From Tropicimonas marinistellae (GTDB lineage Bacteria > Pseudomonadota > Alphaproteobacteria > Rhodobacterales > Rhodobacteraceae), in contig NZ_LNCI01000001.1 of NCBI RefSeq assembly GCF_001509585.1, positions 248,001 through 312,000 on the forward strand: a stretch of 64,000 bases of DNA. Reading direction: 5' to 3'. Positions 1 to 8,585 of the stretch are shown one piece after another. Made by a program: the position numbers and the translations under genes. The notes below the pieces were generated by a model, which was not told where the DNA came from, did no database searches, and saw only the letters and a list, made by a program, of their open reading frames with translations. How positions within the stretch are numbered: the first letter of the stretch is position 1; each line of letters starts with the position of its first letter.

Positions 1-1
1 A

Positions 2-1306
2 ACCACCGCACATGCGAACCTGCCAGAGGAGACCTCGGTCATCTCAGATCGGTCCACATCGACGCTGCCCGGGCCTTCTGGCGCAGAGCGCTTCGCGGCG
101 GCGTTCGACCGTTGGATGCAGGCACCGACGGCAGGTCGCTTTCCCTACGCCGAGACACTTGCAACCTACAGGGCAAGCGGCAAGCATTTCGTAGCGCGGA
201 ACGTCACGGCGCGGCTCGACGGCTTGCGCGATAACTGGCAGCGCATCGAGGGCGCGGAGGTTGATCGACGCCGCCTCGACGACTTCCTCTTTGTTGCGCT
301 GGACAAGGTCGATGGACGTTACGACTACGCCAGCTATTGTGCCCTTCCGGTGCTTGGCCTGGACCGGATGACAGCGCCCGGACTGACGCGACGCGAGGTG
401 TTGTGCCAACGCGATGCCGCTCAATTGGCGCTGCTCGGGGACTTGGCAGGTTTTGAGTTGGACGCTCTGGAAGGCACGGCGGAGATCCTGCCGGAAAAAC
501 GGCCCGCGCCGGACCTCGCACGTCGTCGCCTTCGGCTTGTTCTCGCGGCCCTTCGGCCAACCCTTGAGCGAGAGAGTATTGTTCTTCGGAATGCGGGTCC
601 GGAAGGCGACGCACGGTCTGTCGCCGATCATGCTCGCGCGCGCGTTTCAAAGGCATGGCGGCATCGGCTGGATGCCAGCATGATCCCCGTTCACGTGGTG
701 CATGACGAATACCTTTTCCTTCGGGTTCTTCAGAGCTTTGAAGTGACGTTTGCGTGGATCGCGACCGTTTTGCAGGAGGCTGTGAGCGCTTTGCCCACGG
801 CACCCGCCAGAGCCGTCGAGCGGCTGAAGTTGGCAAACGTTCTCTTGCGCGAAGCCTTGCGTCTTTTTCCGCTCATCGGCTCTCTGCAGCCGGCTGCATT
901 TCATGATTTCCGCCGGTTTACGGAGGGCGCGAGCGCTATTCAGTCGACCGGCTACAAGCGGGTGGAGGCACTTTGCTCCGCTCCGGGTGCCGAGCGATTG
1001 AACTCGGTGGCGTATCGTTCCGTGCCGCAGGTGCAGGAAGAGGTGCGCGCGGGTGTTCCTTCGCTTTCCGCGGCACTTGAGACGCTTCGGGATGATCGGG
1101 CATCGGAGCCGGATGATCTCGCGTTGCTGGACGCGGAGATGACTGAGTTCGCCCGCCAGTTGGGGCGATGGCGGCAGGCGCATTTCGAACTTGCCCGCCG
1201 GTACCTGGGTGAGCGCGGCGGTACCGGGTACACCGAAGGTGTGCCGTACTTGGCGGAGACCCGGCAAATACCGGTTTTTCGCTCCTCTCCGCCCGGGTCT
1301 TCCTGA
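2..1306 (+). CDS. Tryptophan 2,3-dioxygenase-like heme protein, 5'-truncated
   Basis: The frame is open to the window edge, so the true start lies upstream; the first in-window ATG is at 116. Numbering from that ATG, residues 190-380 align by eye with the TDO core: HDE at 196-198, an IQSTGY stretch at 275-280, a His at 356 in the position of the proximal heme ligand, and GGTGYTEGVPYL at 368-379. Two active-site features differ. The HQ histidine that contacts substrate in TDO is Leu205, and the arginine after the FQS..Y motif is a lysine (281). Residues 1-185 form an N-terminal domain absent from ordinary TDO of about 265-290 residues. It is probably a heme protein of the TDO superfamily with a different reaction. 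It converges on frcA. Confidence 0.72.
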   Translation, partial: TTAHANLPEETSVISDRSTSTLPGPSGAERFAAAFDRWMQAPTAGRFPYAETLATYRASGKHFVARNVTARLDGLRDNWQRIEGAEVDRRRLDDFLFVALDKVDGRYDYASYCALPVLGLDRMTAPGLTRREVLCQRDAAQLALLGDLAGFELDALEGTAEILPEKRPAPDLARRRLRLVLAALRPTLERESIVLRNAGPEGDARSVADHARARVSKAWRHRLDASMIPVHVVHDEYLFLRVLQSFEVTFAWIATVLQEAVSALPTAPARAVERLKLANVLLREALRLFPLIGSLQPAAFHDFRRFTEGASAIQSTGYKRVEALCSAPGAERLNSVAYRSVPQVQEEVRAGVPSLSAALETLRDDRASEPDDLALLDAEMTEFARQLGRWRQAHFELARRYLGERGGTGYTEGVPYLAETRQIPVFRSSPPGSS

Positions 1307-1355
1307 CGCAGTTCAGAGAGTCACGAATAGTTTCGCTTTGCCTTGGTCGAAAGGT

Positions 1356-1435
1356 GAACAGGGACCACCGGACCGGGGGAGACCAACCTATCGTACGGTC
1401 GGAGGGGTGGTCCGGCGCTCCCTGTTCGGTTTTTC
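1356..1435. terminator. Bidirectional hairpin terminator between convergent genes
   Basis: GAACAGGGA at 1356-1364 pairs with TCCCTGTTC at 1419-1427, and an inner CCGGACC/GGTCCGG block pairs after a 3x3 internal mismatch. A T-rich run (1429-1434) follows on the plus strand. It lies between the TDO-like gene (plus) and frcA (minus) and can serve both. Confidence 0.65.
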
Positions 1436-1445
1436 CAGGTTACCG

Positions 1446-2228
1446 TTAGGCAGCCTGGACCTCTTTGGGGGGCTCCATTGCGCCGGTCATCATCGCCACC
1501 GCTTCGGACATCGAGTGATCCGATGGTTTGATAACGCAAAGGCGCCTGCCAAGACGGTGGATATGGATGCGGTCCGCCACCTCGAACACGTGCGGCATAT
1601 TGTGCGAAATGAGCACGATCGGTATCCCGCGGGATCGGACGTCTTGAATGAGTTCCAGTACCCGGCGGCTCTCCTTGACGCCGAGCGCCGCGGTGGGTTC
1701 GTCAAGGATGATGACCTTCGAACCGAATGCCGCCGCGCGGGCCACTGCGATGCCTTGCCGCTGACCTCCTGAGAGAGTTTCCACCGCCTGCCGGATATTC
1801 TGAATGGTCATCAGGCCAAGCTCATTGAGCTTCTCCCGTGCAAAGGCGTCCATGGAGGACTTGTCGAGCTGGCGAAGGTACTTCCCTCGCCAACCGGGTT
1901 TGCGCAACTCCCGCCCCATGAACATGTTGTCCGCGATCGACAGGGCAGGGGACATCGCGAGGGTCTGGTAGACGGTCTCGATCCCAGCGGCACGCGCTTC
2001 GAGCGGCGAATTGAAGTGGACAGGTTGGCTGTCCAGTTCGACGACGCCCGAGTCGGGCTGGATGGCGCCGGAGAGTGATTTGATCATCACCGACTTTCCT
2101 GCCCCGTTGTCGCCGATCACCGCGAGAACCTCGCCGGGATAGAGTTCGAAATCGCAGCCGTTGAGCGCGGTGACCTTGCCGAATTTCTTGACCAGGCCGC
2201 GTGCCTGAAGGATGGGTGCCGTGCTCAT
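1446..2228 (-). CDS. frcA: Sugar ABC importer ATP-binding protein FrcA
   Basis: A single-NBD ATPase of 260 residues, like Sinorhizobium FrcA and unlike the double-length RbsA/XylG ATPases. It energises import of fructose and related monosaccharides through FrcC. The Walker A is GDNGAGKS at 39-46, LSGGQ at 152-156, Walker B aspartate/glutamate at 176-177 and the switch histidine at 209. The C-terminal half (HIHRLGRRLCVI) is typical of FrcA. The start at 2228 overlaps the frcC stop by 4 nt (ATGA), indicating translational coupling; longer upstream starts only read through frcC in another frame. The frcK kinase gene that follows frcA in Sinorhizobium is absent here, where a terminator follows. 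Confidence 0.92.
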   Translation of the reverse strand: MSTAPILQARGLVKKFGKVTALNGCDFELYPGEVLAVIGDNGAGKSVMIKSLSGAIQPDSGVVELDSQPVHFNSPLEARAAGIETVYQTLAMSPALSIADNMFMGRELRKPGWRGKYLRQLDKSSMDAFAREKLNELGLMTIQNIRQAVETLSGGQRQGIAVARAAAFGSKVIILDEPTAALGVKESRRVLELIQDVRSRGIPIVLISHNMPHVFEVADRIHIHRLGRRLCVIKPSDHSMSEAVAMMTGAMEPPKEVQAA

Positions 2229-3310
2229 GCCGTTCCCTTTCTGATCCATTGGTCGACGGTGACCGCGAAGATGATGAGCGCACCGATCAGCAAGTAGGTC
2301 CATTGCGGATCTGTGCCGATCATGCGGAGGCCAAGTGAGAACACGCCGACGATGAGGCCTCCCGCGAGAGCGCCGAGGATCGACCCGCGTCCACCGAAGA
2401 GCGAGACGCCCCCGATCACCACGGCGGTGATCGCCTCGATGTTGGCGTTTTGGCCGGATGTGGGCGAAACCGACCCGATGCGTCCAATCAGGCACCACCC
2501 GGCAAATGCGCAGATGAGACCGGAGAGCGTGTAGACTTGGATGAGCGTGTTCTTGACCTTCACGCCGGAAAGCTCGGCGGCCTCCTGGTCATCGCCCACG
2601 GCATAGACATGCCGACCCCACGCCGTATTGCGAAGGACATAGGCCAGCAGGAAAACGATAACCAGCATGGCCACCGCGCCATAGGTGAAGACCGCGCCTC
2701 CAAACCGGAAGCTTTCGCCGAATAGCTGGAGCGCGGGTGCCTGTTCCTCGATTTCCTGCGCTCGGATCGTTTCGTTCGCCGAGTAGAGGAAGTTTGCGGC
2801 AAGGAAGATCTGCCATGTGCCCAAGGTCACGATGAATGGTGGCAGTTTGACATAGGCGACGAGAACGCCATTGATGAATCCCATCAGCGCGCCGGCCATG
2901 AGGCCAATGCCGATGGAGATTTCCGCCGGAATCCCGTAGCGGAAAGTGAACTGGCCCATGATAACCGACGAGAACACCATGATCGCGCCAACCGACAGGT
3001 CGATACCCGCGGTCAGGATGACGAGTGTCTGGGCCGAAGCCGTGATTCCGACGATCATTACCTGTTGCAGGATGAGCGTCATTGCAAATGGCGAGAAGAA
3101 CTTGCTGCCGAGAATAAGTCCGAACACGATCACGGCCATGATTAGAACGAACACGGGCACGGCGGCCGGTGTGGCATGTAGCCAGTTCTGGAGCTTCCGG
3201 CCGAAGCTTTCGTCTTGGTCGAACTCGGCCACGTTGGTCGCGGCGTCCTTCAGGACGGACTCGTAGCTTAGTTTTCCGGCGTCGGAGTTTGCGCCATCTG
3301 TGTCGGACAT
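2225..3310 (-). CDS. frcC: Sugar ABC importer permease FrcC
   Basis: A 361-residue inner-membrane permease of the RbsC/FrcC branched-chain permease superfamily, with about ten hydrophobic segments after a roughly 45-residue hydrophilic N-terminus. The GIDLSVGAIM segment and the cytoplasmic GRHVYAVGDDQEAAELSGV segment that docks the ATPase are characteristic. It works with FrcA and FrcB for uptake of fructose-type sugars. A GGGAG box seven nucleotides upstream supports the ATG at 3310. It lies 124 nt downstream of frcB, separated by a GC-rich hairpin, and is coupled to frcA by a 4-nt overlap. Confidence 0.92.
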   Translation of the reverse strand: MSDTDGANSDAGKLSYESVLKDAATNVAEFDQDESFGRKLQNWLHATPAAVPVFVLIMAVIVFGLILGSKFFSPFAMTLILQQVMIVGITASAQTLVILTAGIDLSVGAIMVFSSVIMGQFTFRYGIPAEISIGIGLMAGALMGFINGVLVAYVKLPPFIVTLGTWQIFLAANFLYSANETIRAQEIEEQAPALQLFGESFRFGGAVFTYGAVAMLVIVFLLAYVLRNTAWGRHVYAVGDDQEAAELSGVKVKNTLIQVYTLSGLICAFAGWCLIGRIGSVSPTSGQNANIEAITAVVIGGVSLFGGRGSILGALAGGLIVGVFSLGLRMIGTDPQWTYLLIGALIIFAVTVDQWIRKGTA

Positions 3311-3380
3311 TCCAATCTCCCTGACTCTGCTCGCTGGCTTGAACCGCCTGTCACGGCAGTTCCAGTTAGCCCGAAGGCGA

Positions 3381-3400
3381 GGGGCGGTACGGACCGCCCC
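3381..3400 (-). promoter_or_regulatory. Intercistronic hairpin between frcB and frcC
   Basis: GGGGCGGT (3381-3388) and ACCGCCCC (3393-3400) form a perfect 8-bp stem with a 4-nt loop. No T-run follows on the minus strand, so it is more likely a 3'-end stabiliser or partial terminator. Such a structure would keep the binding-protein mRNA in excess over the permease mRNA. Confidence 0.55.
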
Positions 3401-3434
3401 CCGTTAGGCGTTTGCTTGATGGAGTTTTCGGGCG

Positions 3435-4469
3435 TCAGCCCCAGCAGAGATCCATACCCATTTTGGAGTCGATGGATTCGACACCATCGACCGGCGCGTC
3501 GGTGATGAGTTTCACACCGGTGTCGAAGAAGTCCTTGCCTTCAGTTGGTTCGGGCTTCACGCCTTCATCGGCCCATTTCTTGATCGCCTCGATCCCCAAC
3601 GAGGCCATGTCGAGCGGGTATTGCTGCGAGGTTGCACCGATGACACCGTCAGCGACGTTCTGTACGCCGGGGCAGCCGCCATCCACGGAAACGATCAGTA
3701 CATCGTTCTCACGTCCGATCGCTTTCAGCGCTTCATAGGCGCCCGCAGCGGCGGGTTCGTTGATCGTGTAGACAACATTGATCATCGGGTCTTTGGCGAG
3801 AAGGCTCTCCATTGCCTTGCGGCCGCCTTCCTCGTTGCCGGCGGTCACGTCATTGCCGACGATGCGTGGGTCGTCCTCGTCGCCCCATTTGCCGGGGTCT
3901 TTGACGTCGATCCCAAATCCGGTCAGAAAGCCCTGATCGCGCAACACGCCCACGGTCGGCTGGCTGACGGCGAGGTCAAGCATTGCAATCTTGGCATCGG
4001 CGGCGGCGTCACCCAGTGCTGCGGCAGCCCATTGACCAATGAGTTCCCCGGCAAGGAAGTTGTCGGTGGCAAAGGTCGCGTCGGCGGCGTCGATCGGATC
4101 CAACGGCGTGTCGAGTGCGATTACCACCAGCCCGGCGTCGCGCGCTTGCTGCACCGACGAAACGATGGACGAAGTATCGGATGCCGTTATCAGGATTCCC
4201 TTGGCGCCGTCGGCGATGCAGGTTTCAATCGCTGCGACCTGTGATTCATGGTCGCCGTCGACCTTACCGGCATATGATTTAAGCGTAATTCCGAGTTCTT
4301 CGGCCTTTGCAGTCGCGCCTTCCTTCATTTTCACAAAGAACGGGTTGGTGTCCGTCTTGGTGATCAGACAGGCCGACAGGTCTTGGGCCTGGGCTGCGCC
4401 AGCCACACCCAATAGCCCGAGAGCCGATGCACCAAGCAGAGTCCGGGCGAGAGTCTTACGAGATTTCAC
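3435..4469 (-). CDS. frcB: Sugar ABC importer periplasmic binding protein FrcB
   Basis: A 344-residue periplasmic sugar-binding protein of the RbsB/Peripla_BP_4 type and the specificity subunit of the frc importer. A Sec signal peptide spans about residues 1-28 (hydrophobic core, AQA cleavage site). The mature protein has two alpha/beta lobes with typical segments such as [16 protein letters not shown] and [10 protein letters not shown] place the start at the GTG at 4469, because GGGAGGA at 4477-4483 sits seven nucleotides upstream of it. The ATG at 4490 would put that ribosome site inside the gene. It is first in frcBCA and is transcribed divergently from the ROK regulator. Confidence 0.92.
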   Translation of the reverse strand: MKSRKTLARTLLGASALGLLGVAGAAQAQDLSACLITKTDTNPFFVKMKEGATAKAEELGITLKSYAGKVDGDHESQVAAIETCIADGAKGILITASDTSSIVSSVQQARDAGLVVIALDTPLDPIDAADATFATDNFLAGELIGQWAAAALGDAAADAKIAMLDLAVSQPTVGVLRDQGFLTGFGIDVKDPGKWGDEDDPRIVGNDVTAGNEEGGRKAMESLLAKDPMINVVYTINEPAAAGAYEALKAIGRENDVLIVSVDGGCPGVQNVADGVIGATSQQYPLDMASLGIEAIKKWADEGVKPEPTEGKDFFDTGVKLITDAPVDGVESIDSKMGMDLCWG

Positions 4470-4590
4470 GGATTTTTCCTCCCATTTCATTCACACGGGC
4501 CCTCCCAAGGCCCGGTTTCGGCGGGGATGGCGACGCCGCACCTGCCCCCGTCCGCCCCTAAGAAACAGGGAATCACAACGGGATGTCAAG

Positions 4591-4613
4591 ATAAATAAAT
4601 CACCCTTATTTAT
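4591..4613. promoter_or_regulatory. AT-rich palindrome, probable FrcR operator
   Basis: ATAAATAA (4591-4598) and TTATTTAT (4606-4613) form a perfect inverted repeat with a 7-bp spacer, conspicuous in GC-rich DNA. It lies between the divergent frcB and ROK regulator genes. TTGACA-like -35 boxes flank it on both strands (4616-4621 plus, 4584-4589 minus). The position suits an operator for the ROK repressor controlling both promoters; this is inference from location and symmetry. Confidence 0.55.
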
Positions 4614-4667
4614 TATTGACAGCTGCTGCACTCCTACGCATTCTTTTGATCAATGGGAGGAATGATC

Positions 4668-5891
4668 GTGGCGACACCGACGGCAGGGCACAGCGCTGCC
4701 AGGGATCTCAAGAGTTCCGTTCGTGGGTCGAACCAGAGCGGACTCCGTGCGCATAACGAGCGCCTCGTGCTTTCGTTGCTTCGCCTGCATGGGCCAATGG
4801 CAAAAGTTGAAATCGCGCGCGCGTCCGGCCTATCGGCGCAGACAATATCCGTCATCATGCGTGGTTTGGAGGAGGACGGGTTGCTGGAACGCGGTGAACC
4901 AATCCGTGGGCGGGTTGGACAGCCTTCCGTGCCGATGCACCTCGCCCCGGACGGCGCGTATTTCTTCGGCCTCAAGGTGGGCCGACGCTCGGTCGACCTG
5001 ATCATGGTGAATTTCGTCGGTGCCGTTCTAGGGCGGGTTCATCTGACGCACCCTTATCCGACGCCCGATGCCATTATTCGATTCGCTCTGGGTGCCATGG
5101 AGGAACTGCGCGGACAGTTGCCCGCAGACCAATCGGGGCGAATTGCCGGATTGGGTATCGCTATTCCGTTCAGGCTATGGGACTGGGCTGTGTCGATAGG
5201 TGCCCCCGCATCCGATATGGATGCATGGCGCAGCCGCGATATCCAGGCGGAGCTGGCGGCATTGGTGGATTTCCCGGTCTATTTGCGGAACGACGCCTCC
5301 GCGGCTTGCGGTGCGGAGCTGGTTTTTGGCAGCGGAGAACGTCCGCGGGAATTCCTGCACTTTTTTATCGGTTACTTCATCGGCGGGGGCCTCGTTCTCA
5401 ATGGAAGCCTCTACACCGGTCGGACGGGAAATGCCGCCGCGCTCGGGTCGATTCCGGTCCCTGCGCCGGATGGGGAACGCGTACAACTCGTGGACGTGGC
5501 GTCGCTGGCAGTCCTGGAACAGCGGATACGCGCGGCCGGGAAGCCAACACATACGCTTTGGGATCCGCCCCAGGGATGGGACGTCCCGAGCGACATTCTG
5601 AACCGCTGGATAAGTGATTCCTGCAATGCACTCGCCTATGCAATCTCAGCAGCGGCCTCCGTCGTCGATTTCGAAGCGGTCATGATCGACGGTTGGCTGC
5701 CGGCACCTGTACGCAAGCGTCTCACAGACGGAACAGAACACGCGATTCAATCTCTCGATATCAACGGTATCGACCGGCCAGAGATCCGCGAGGGTACAAT
5801 CGGTCAGGATGCGCGGTCCCTCGGTGCTGCCAGCTTGCCGCTGTCGGAACGCTACCTAGTGGATTTCAATGCGATGCTGCTGGCTGGTTGA
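4668..5891 (+). CDS. frcR: ROK-family transcriptional regulator, probable frc repressor
   Basis: A NagC/XylR/Mlc-type regulator of 407 residues. An N-terminal winged helix-turn-helix (about residues 25-85, including AKVEIARASGLSAQTIS) is followed by a ROK sugar-binding domain. The usual ROK zinc/sugar signature near GELGH reads GNAAALGS here, so kinase activity is not expected. The GTG at 4668 is preferred because GGGAGGA (4655-4661) is six nucleotides upstream; the ATGs at 4653 and 4662 overlap or abut that box. Divergence from frcBCA and the palindrome between them suggest it represses the importer until a sugar ligand binds. Confidence 0.85.
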   Translation: MATPTAGHSAARDLKSSVRGSNQSGLRAHNERLVLSLLRLHGPMAKVEIARASGLSAQTISVIMRGLEEDGLLERGEPIRGRVGQPSVPMHLAPDGAYFFGLKVGRRSVDLIMVNFVGAVLGRVHLTHPYPTPDAIIRFALGAMEELRGQLPADQSGRIAGLGIAIPFRLWDWAVSIGAPASDMDAWRSRDIQAELAALVDFPVYLRNDASAACGAELVFGSGERPREFLHFFIGYFIGGGLVLNGSLYTGRTGNAAALGSIPVPAPDGERVQLVDVASLAVLEQRIRAAGKPTHTLWDPPQGWDVPSDILNRWISDSCNALAYAISAAASVVDFEAVMIDGWLPAPVRKRLTDGTEHAIQSLDINGIDRPEIREGTIGQDARSLGAASLPLSERYLVDFNAMLLAG

Positions 5892-5942
5892 TCGAGCGCG
5901 AGCCGGCATTGATCCGAAGCCCCCTGGCCGCTAGTCCTGCCT

Positions 5943-5964
5943 GACCGGGCACGTACGCCCGGTC
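5943..5964 (+). terminator. GC-rich hairpin after frcR
   Basis: GACCGGGC (5943-5950) pairs perfectly with GCCCGGTC (5957-5964) around a 6-nt loop. It follows the regulator stop at 5891 and precedes kynA by 22 nt. There is no U-tract, so it may be a weak terminator or an attenuating structure in front of kynA. Confidence 0.45.
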
Positions 5965-5986
5965 GCAGCGACGATGAGGCCCCAAG

Positions 5987-6778
5987 TTGCAAAACGATGA
6001 TCTCAGCTACGGCAGCCATCTGATGCTGGACCGGCTTCTGTCGGCGCAACGCCCGATCTCCGGTCGACACGACGAGATGCTCTTCATCATCCAGCACCAG
6101 ACCAGCGAACTGTGGTTGAAGCTCATCATCGAGGAGCTCGGTGTGGCGCGCAAACAGCTCTTGCTGGGGCATCTGCGCCCCGCGCTGAAGGCGCTCGACC
6201 GTACCACGGTCGTGTTAGAACTCCTCGTGAAGAGTTGGGACGTGCTGCGCACGTTGACTCCGGTGGACTTCACCTCCTTTCGCAATGCGCTCGGTTCCGC
6301 ATCTGGGTTCCAGTCCCACCAATATCGGATGATCGAATTCATGCTTGGAAATCGCGCCGTGTCGCAGTTGGAGGCGCATGCCTCAAACGCAGATGCGCTG
6401 CAGGCGTTGCGCGACGAACTCGGACGGCCTTCCGTCTACCAGGCGGCGCTTTCGCTTTTGGACGCACGATCAGGCGCGGGGCTACACACGGCACTGATCC
6501 CGCAAGCGCAACCATACCGCTCGGAACCGGCGGTCTTGCGGGCGTGGCAAGCCGTCTACTCGGATCCGGACGGCCAGCCCGACCTCTTTGATCTCGCCGA
6601 AGCGTTCGTCGCCCTGGAAGACGCACTGCGTTGTTGGCGCTTCAACCACGTTACGACCGTCGAGCGCGTCATTGGCGCCAAATCGGGTACCGGGGGGACG
6701 ACCGGGGTCTCATATCTTCGCCGATTGCTGGACGTGGAGCTTTTTCCGGAACTCTGGCAGGCGCGTACTGCGATGTGA
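5987..6778 (+). CDS. kynA: Tryptophan 2,3-dioxygenase
   Basis: Heme dioxygenase that opens the indole ring of L-tryptophan to N-formylkynurenine, the first step of the kynurenine pathway. At 263 residues it is normal length for bacterial TDO. All signature elements are present: HDEMLFIIQHQTSELW with the active-site His37, SGFQSHQYR with Arg114, the heme-ligand His221 in NHVTTVERVIG, and GTGGTTG at 234-240. The start is the TTG at 5987, because a stop lies just upstream in frame and the next ATG would remove conserved sequence. No kynU or kynB is adjacent, so the rest of the pathway is elsewhere. Confidence 0.93.
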   Translation: MQNDDLSYGSHLMLDRLLSAQRPISGRHDEMLFIIQHQTSELWLKLIIEELGVARKQLLLGHLRPALKALDRTTVVLELLVKSWDVLRTLTPVDFTSFRNALGSASGFQSHQYRMIEFMLGNRAVSQLEAHASNADALQALRDELGRPSVYQAALSLLDARSGAGLHTALIPQAQPYRSEPAVLRAWQAVYSDPDGQPDLFDLAEAFVALEDALRCWRFNHVTTVERVIGAKSGTGGTTGVSYLRRLLDVELFPELWQARTAM

Positions 6779-6872
6779 TGTGTGACTGGCCCCTTTAAAT
6801 GGTTGGTCACGTAGCCTAGCCTGCGCGTGACGGTGCCATGCCGGCGCCGCGACAAATGGGTGGAACATAACA

Positions 6873-7436
6873 ATGAATTTCAAAATCGTTCTGGCGTCGC
6901 TTGCACTTCTTGGCGCGGCAGGGTGCTCTTGGTTGCCGGGTAAAGACACGTCCTTTGCCGAGCGGACGGAGACCATTTCCCTGAGCGGAACCGTCGAAGC
7001 CATCGATCAGGAAAGCCGGCTCTTCAAGGTGCGGGACGGCCGGACCGCGGTGACCTTCCGTGCCGGTCCACAGGTCCAGAATTTCGGTCAGATCGAAGTG
7101 GGCGACGTGATCACATTGGACTACTACGAATCCGTCGCCGTGGGGATGGCTGACCCGGACGATCCAGGCGGAGCCATCGGCGAGGCGATCGGCGGCGTGG
7201 CAGCTCCTGGCGAAAAACCGGCAGCCGGGATGGTTGGCACCCTGAGTGGAGTTGTCGAGTTCGTGTCCTACGACGCGGCAACCGAAATCGCGACGGTCAA
7301 GCTGGACGATGGCACATTGGAACGCGTGCAGGTCCAACCTGAGATGCAGGCCTTTGCCGCAGCACGCGTGCCGGGCGACAGGATCGCTGTCATCATAGAC
7401 CGTGCAATCGCCGTGGCGGTGACTGCGTCGGAATAG
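6873..7436 (+). CDS. Putative lipoprotein of unknown function
   Basis: A 187-residue exported protein with a lipoprotein signal peptide; the LGAAGC lipobox places the lipidated cysteine at residue 18. The mature part looks like all-beta OB-type folds: SLSGTVEAIDQESRLFKVRDG is repeated loosely as LSGVVEFVSYDAATEIATVKLDDG, suggesting two tandem beta modules. A glycine/alanine-rich loop around residues 105-125 separates them. I do not recognise a named family with certainty. It is a single-gene unit flanked by a hairpin terminator. Confidence 0.75.
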   Translation: MNFKIVLASLALLGAAGCSWLPGKDTSFAERTETISLSGTVEAIDQESRLFKVRDGRTAVTFRAGPQVQNFGQIEVGDVITLDYYESVAVGMADPDDPGGAIGEAIGGVAAPGEKPAAGMVGTLSGVVEFVSYDAATEIATVKLDDGTLERVQVQPEMQAFAAARVPGDRIAVIIDRAIAVAVTASE

Positions 7437-7464
7437 ACGCTCCGACAATCAACCCTATCCCTGT

Positions 7465-7490
7465 TTGGGGCGGTCGCGGAGCCGCCCCAA
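7465..7490. terminator. Hairpin between convergent genes
   Basis: TTGGGGCGG (7465-7473) pairs with CCGCCCCAA (7482-7490) over a perfect 9-bp stem with an 8-nt loop. It separates the lipoprotein gene (plus) from the membrane protein gene (minus). It lacks a strong T-run. Confidence 0.55.
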
Positions 7491-7525
7491 TTCGTATCGG
7501 TTTGCGGATCTAAGCCAGTCCGACC

Positions 7526-7924
7526 CTAGCTCTTGGGTGAGCCGGTACCGGCGTGCATTGTTTTCTTGAACATCACCATGGGCAGGACGATGTTGGCGAT
7601 CAGCGCGCCGAGCCAGACGAGAAGTGTCGCCGCGAGCCAGGCCGTGATGCCCGAGATCGTCATTCCGCCGACCAGAACGTTGGTGATGCCGAGCCCGACA
7701 AAGGTCGTTACCAATGCCACACCACCTTGCATCGCGGGCACGTTCTTCGTCGACATTTTGGTCAGCAGAGGGCCTGCGACGGCTTCGACCACCGATAGCA
7801 GCAGCGTTGCAACGACAAATCCAACGAAATCCAGGGAAAACCCTTCAACCAACGCGGCGGCGATCAGGAGCCCGACGCCATTGGCAAGGACGTAGAGCAA
7901 GGCGGATATCAGCGTACGGACCAT
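7526..7924 (-). CDS. Small four-TM membrane protein, holin_4_2-like
   Basis: A 132-residue protein made almost entirely of four hydrophobic segments separated by short loops. The pattern resembles the widespread phage-holin-4_2-like (former DUF360) membrane proteins, which despite the name are mostly chromosomal and of unknown function. The ATG at 7924 is supported by GGGAG seven nucleotides upstream; an in-frame ATG at 8005 would add an arginine-rich non-conserved leader. It is monocistronic, divergent from the SHOCT protein gene. Confidence 0.7.
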   Translation of the reverse strand: MVRTLISALLYVLANGVGLLIAAALVEGFSLDFVGFVVATLLLSVVEAVAGPLLTKMSTKNVPAMQGGVALVTTFVGLGITNVLVGGMTISGITAWLAATLLVWLGALIANIVLPMVMFKKTMHAGTGSPKS

Positions 7925-8101
7925 TTGGCGGCTCCCATTGTATGACCGAGTCGCGTTGATACTAGCTGCGAAACGTGGCCGCCGAAACGGATGTGCGTTG
8001 TGCAACCAATCGCGTTGATAGCGATTTTTCTGCCGTTCGTTCCATCTCTTCGCTAAGGTTGGGGCAGAGTTCGTTTCCCCGCGTCGCTATTGGAGTGGAC
8101 C

Positions 8102-8479
8102 ATGCCAATTCTACACATCTTCTGGTCGATCTTTCTGATCTTTCTGCTTGTTGCCTGGTTCTGGACATTGATCTCGGTCGTCGCCGACATCTTCTCGTCG
8201 GAGGACCTCAGCGGCCTCAACAAAGGTCTCTGGTTGCTGGGCGTCATCGTCGTGCCGTGGCTCGGCGTTCTGCTGTATCTCGTTCTGCGTGGAGACAGCA
8301 TGCAAGAGCGGCGGCGACAGGCGGCGGCGGATCTGCAGGAGGCCCAGAAAGCCTATATCCGCGAGGCCGCGGGCGCGCCGTCGGCCGCTGATGAACTGGC
8401 CAAGCTGGCAGATCTGAAAGAGAAGGGTGTGATCAGCGAAGAGGAATTCGCCGCGCAGAAGGCCAAGATCCTGGGATAA
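8102..8479 (+). CDS. PLDc_N / SHOCT domain membrane protein
   Basis: A 125-residue protein with two N-terminal transmembrane helices typical of the PLDc_N (phospholipase D nuclease N-terminal) membrane module, about residues 5-65. A charged linker and a C-terminal SHOCT motif follow (DELAKLADLKEKGVISEEEF, about 93-112). SHOCT is a short oligomerisation motif found at the ends of diverse bacterial proteins. GGAG at 8092-8095 six nucleotides upstream selects the ATG at 8102. Function unknown; probably a small inner-membrane assembly factor. Confidence 0.78.
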   Translation: MPILHIFWSIFLIFLLVAWFWTLISVVADIFSSEDLSGLNKGLWLLGVIVVPWLGVLLYLVLRGDSMQERRRQAAADLQEAQKAYIREAAGAPSAADELAKLADLKEKGVISEEEFAAQKAKILG

Positions 8480-8585
8480 TCCGCCGCTGTCGATTGCCTT
8501 CACTGTGGGTTATCCTGCGCCGGTCTCCCTTGGCTTGACGTCTCTTCGGTACCGAGCGTGAGGCGTTGTTGGGGGGAGGAACCGG

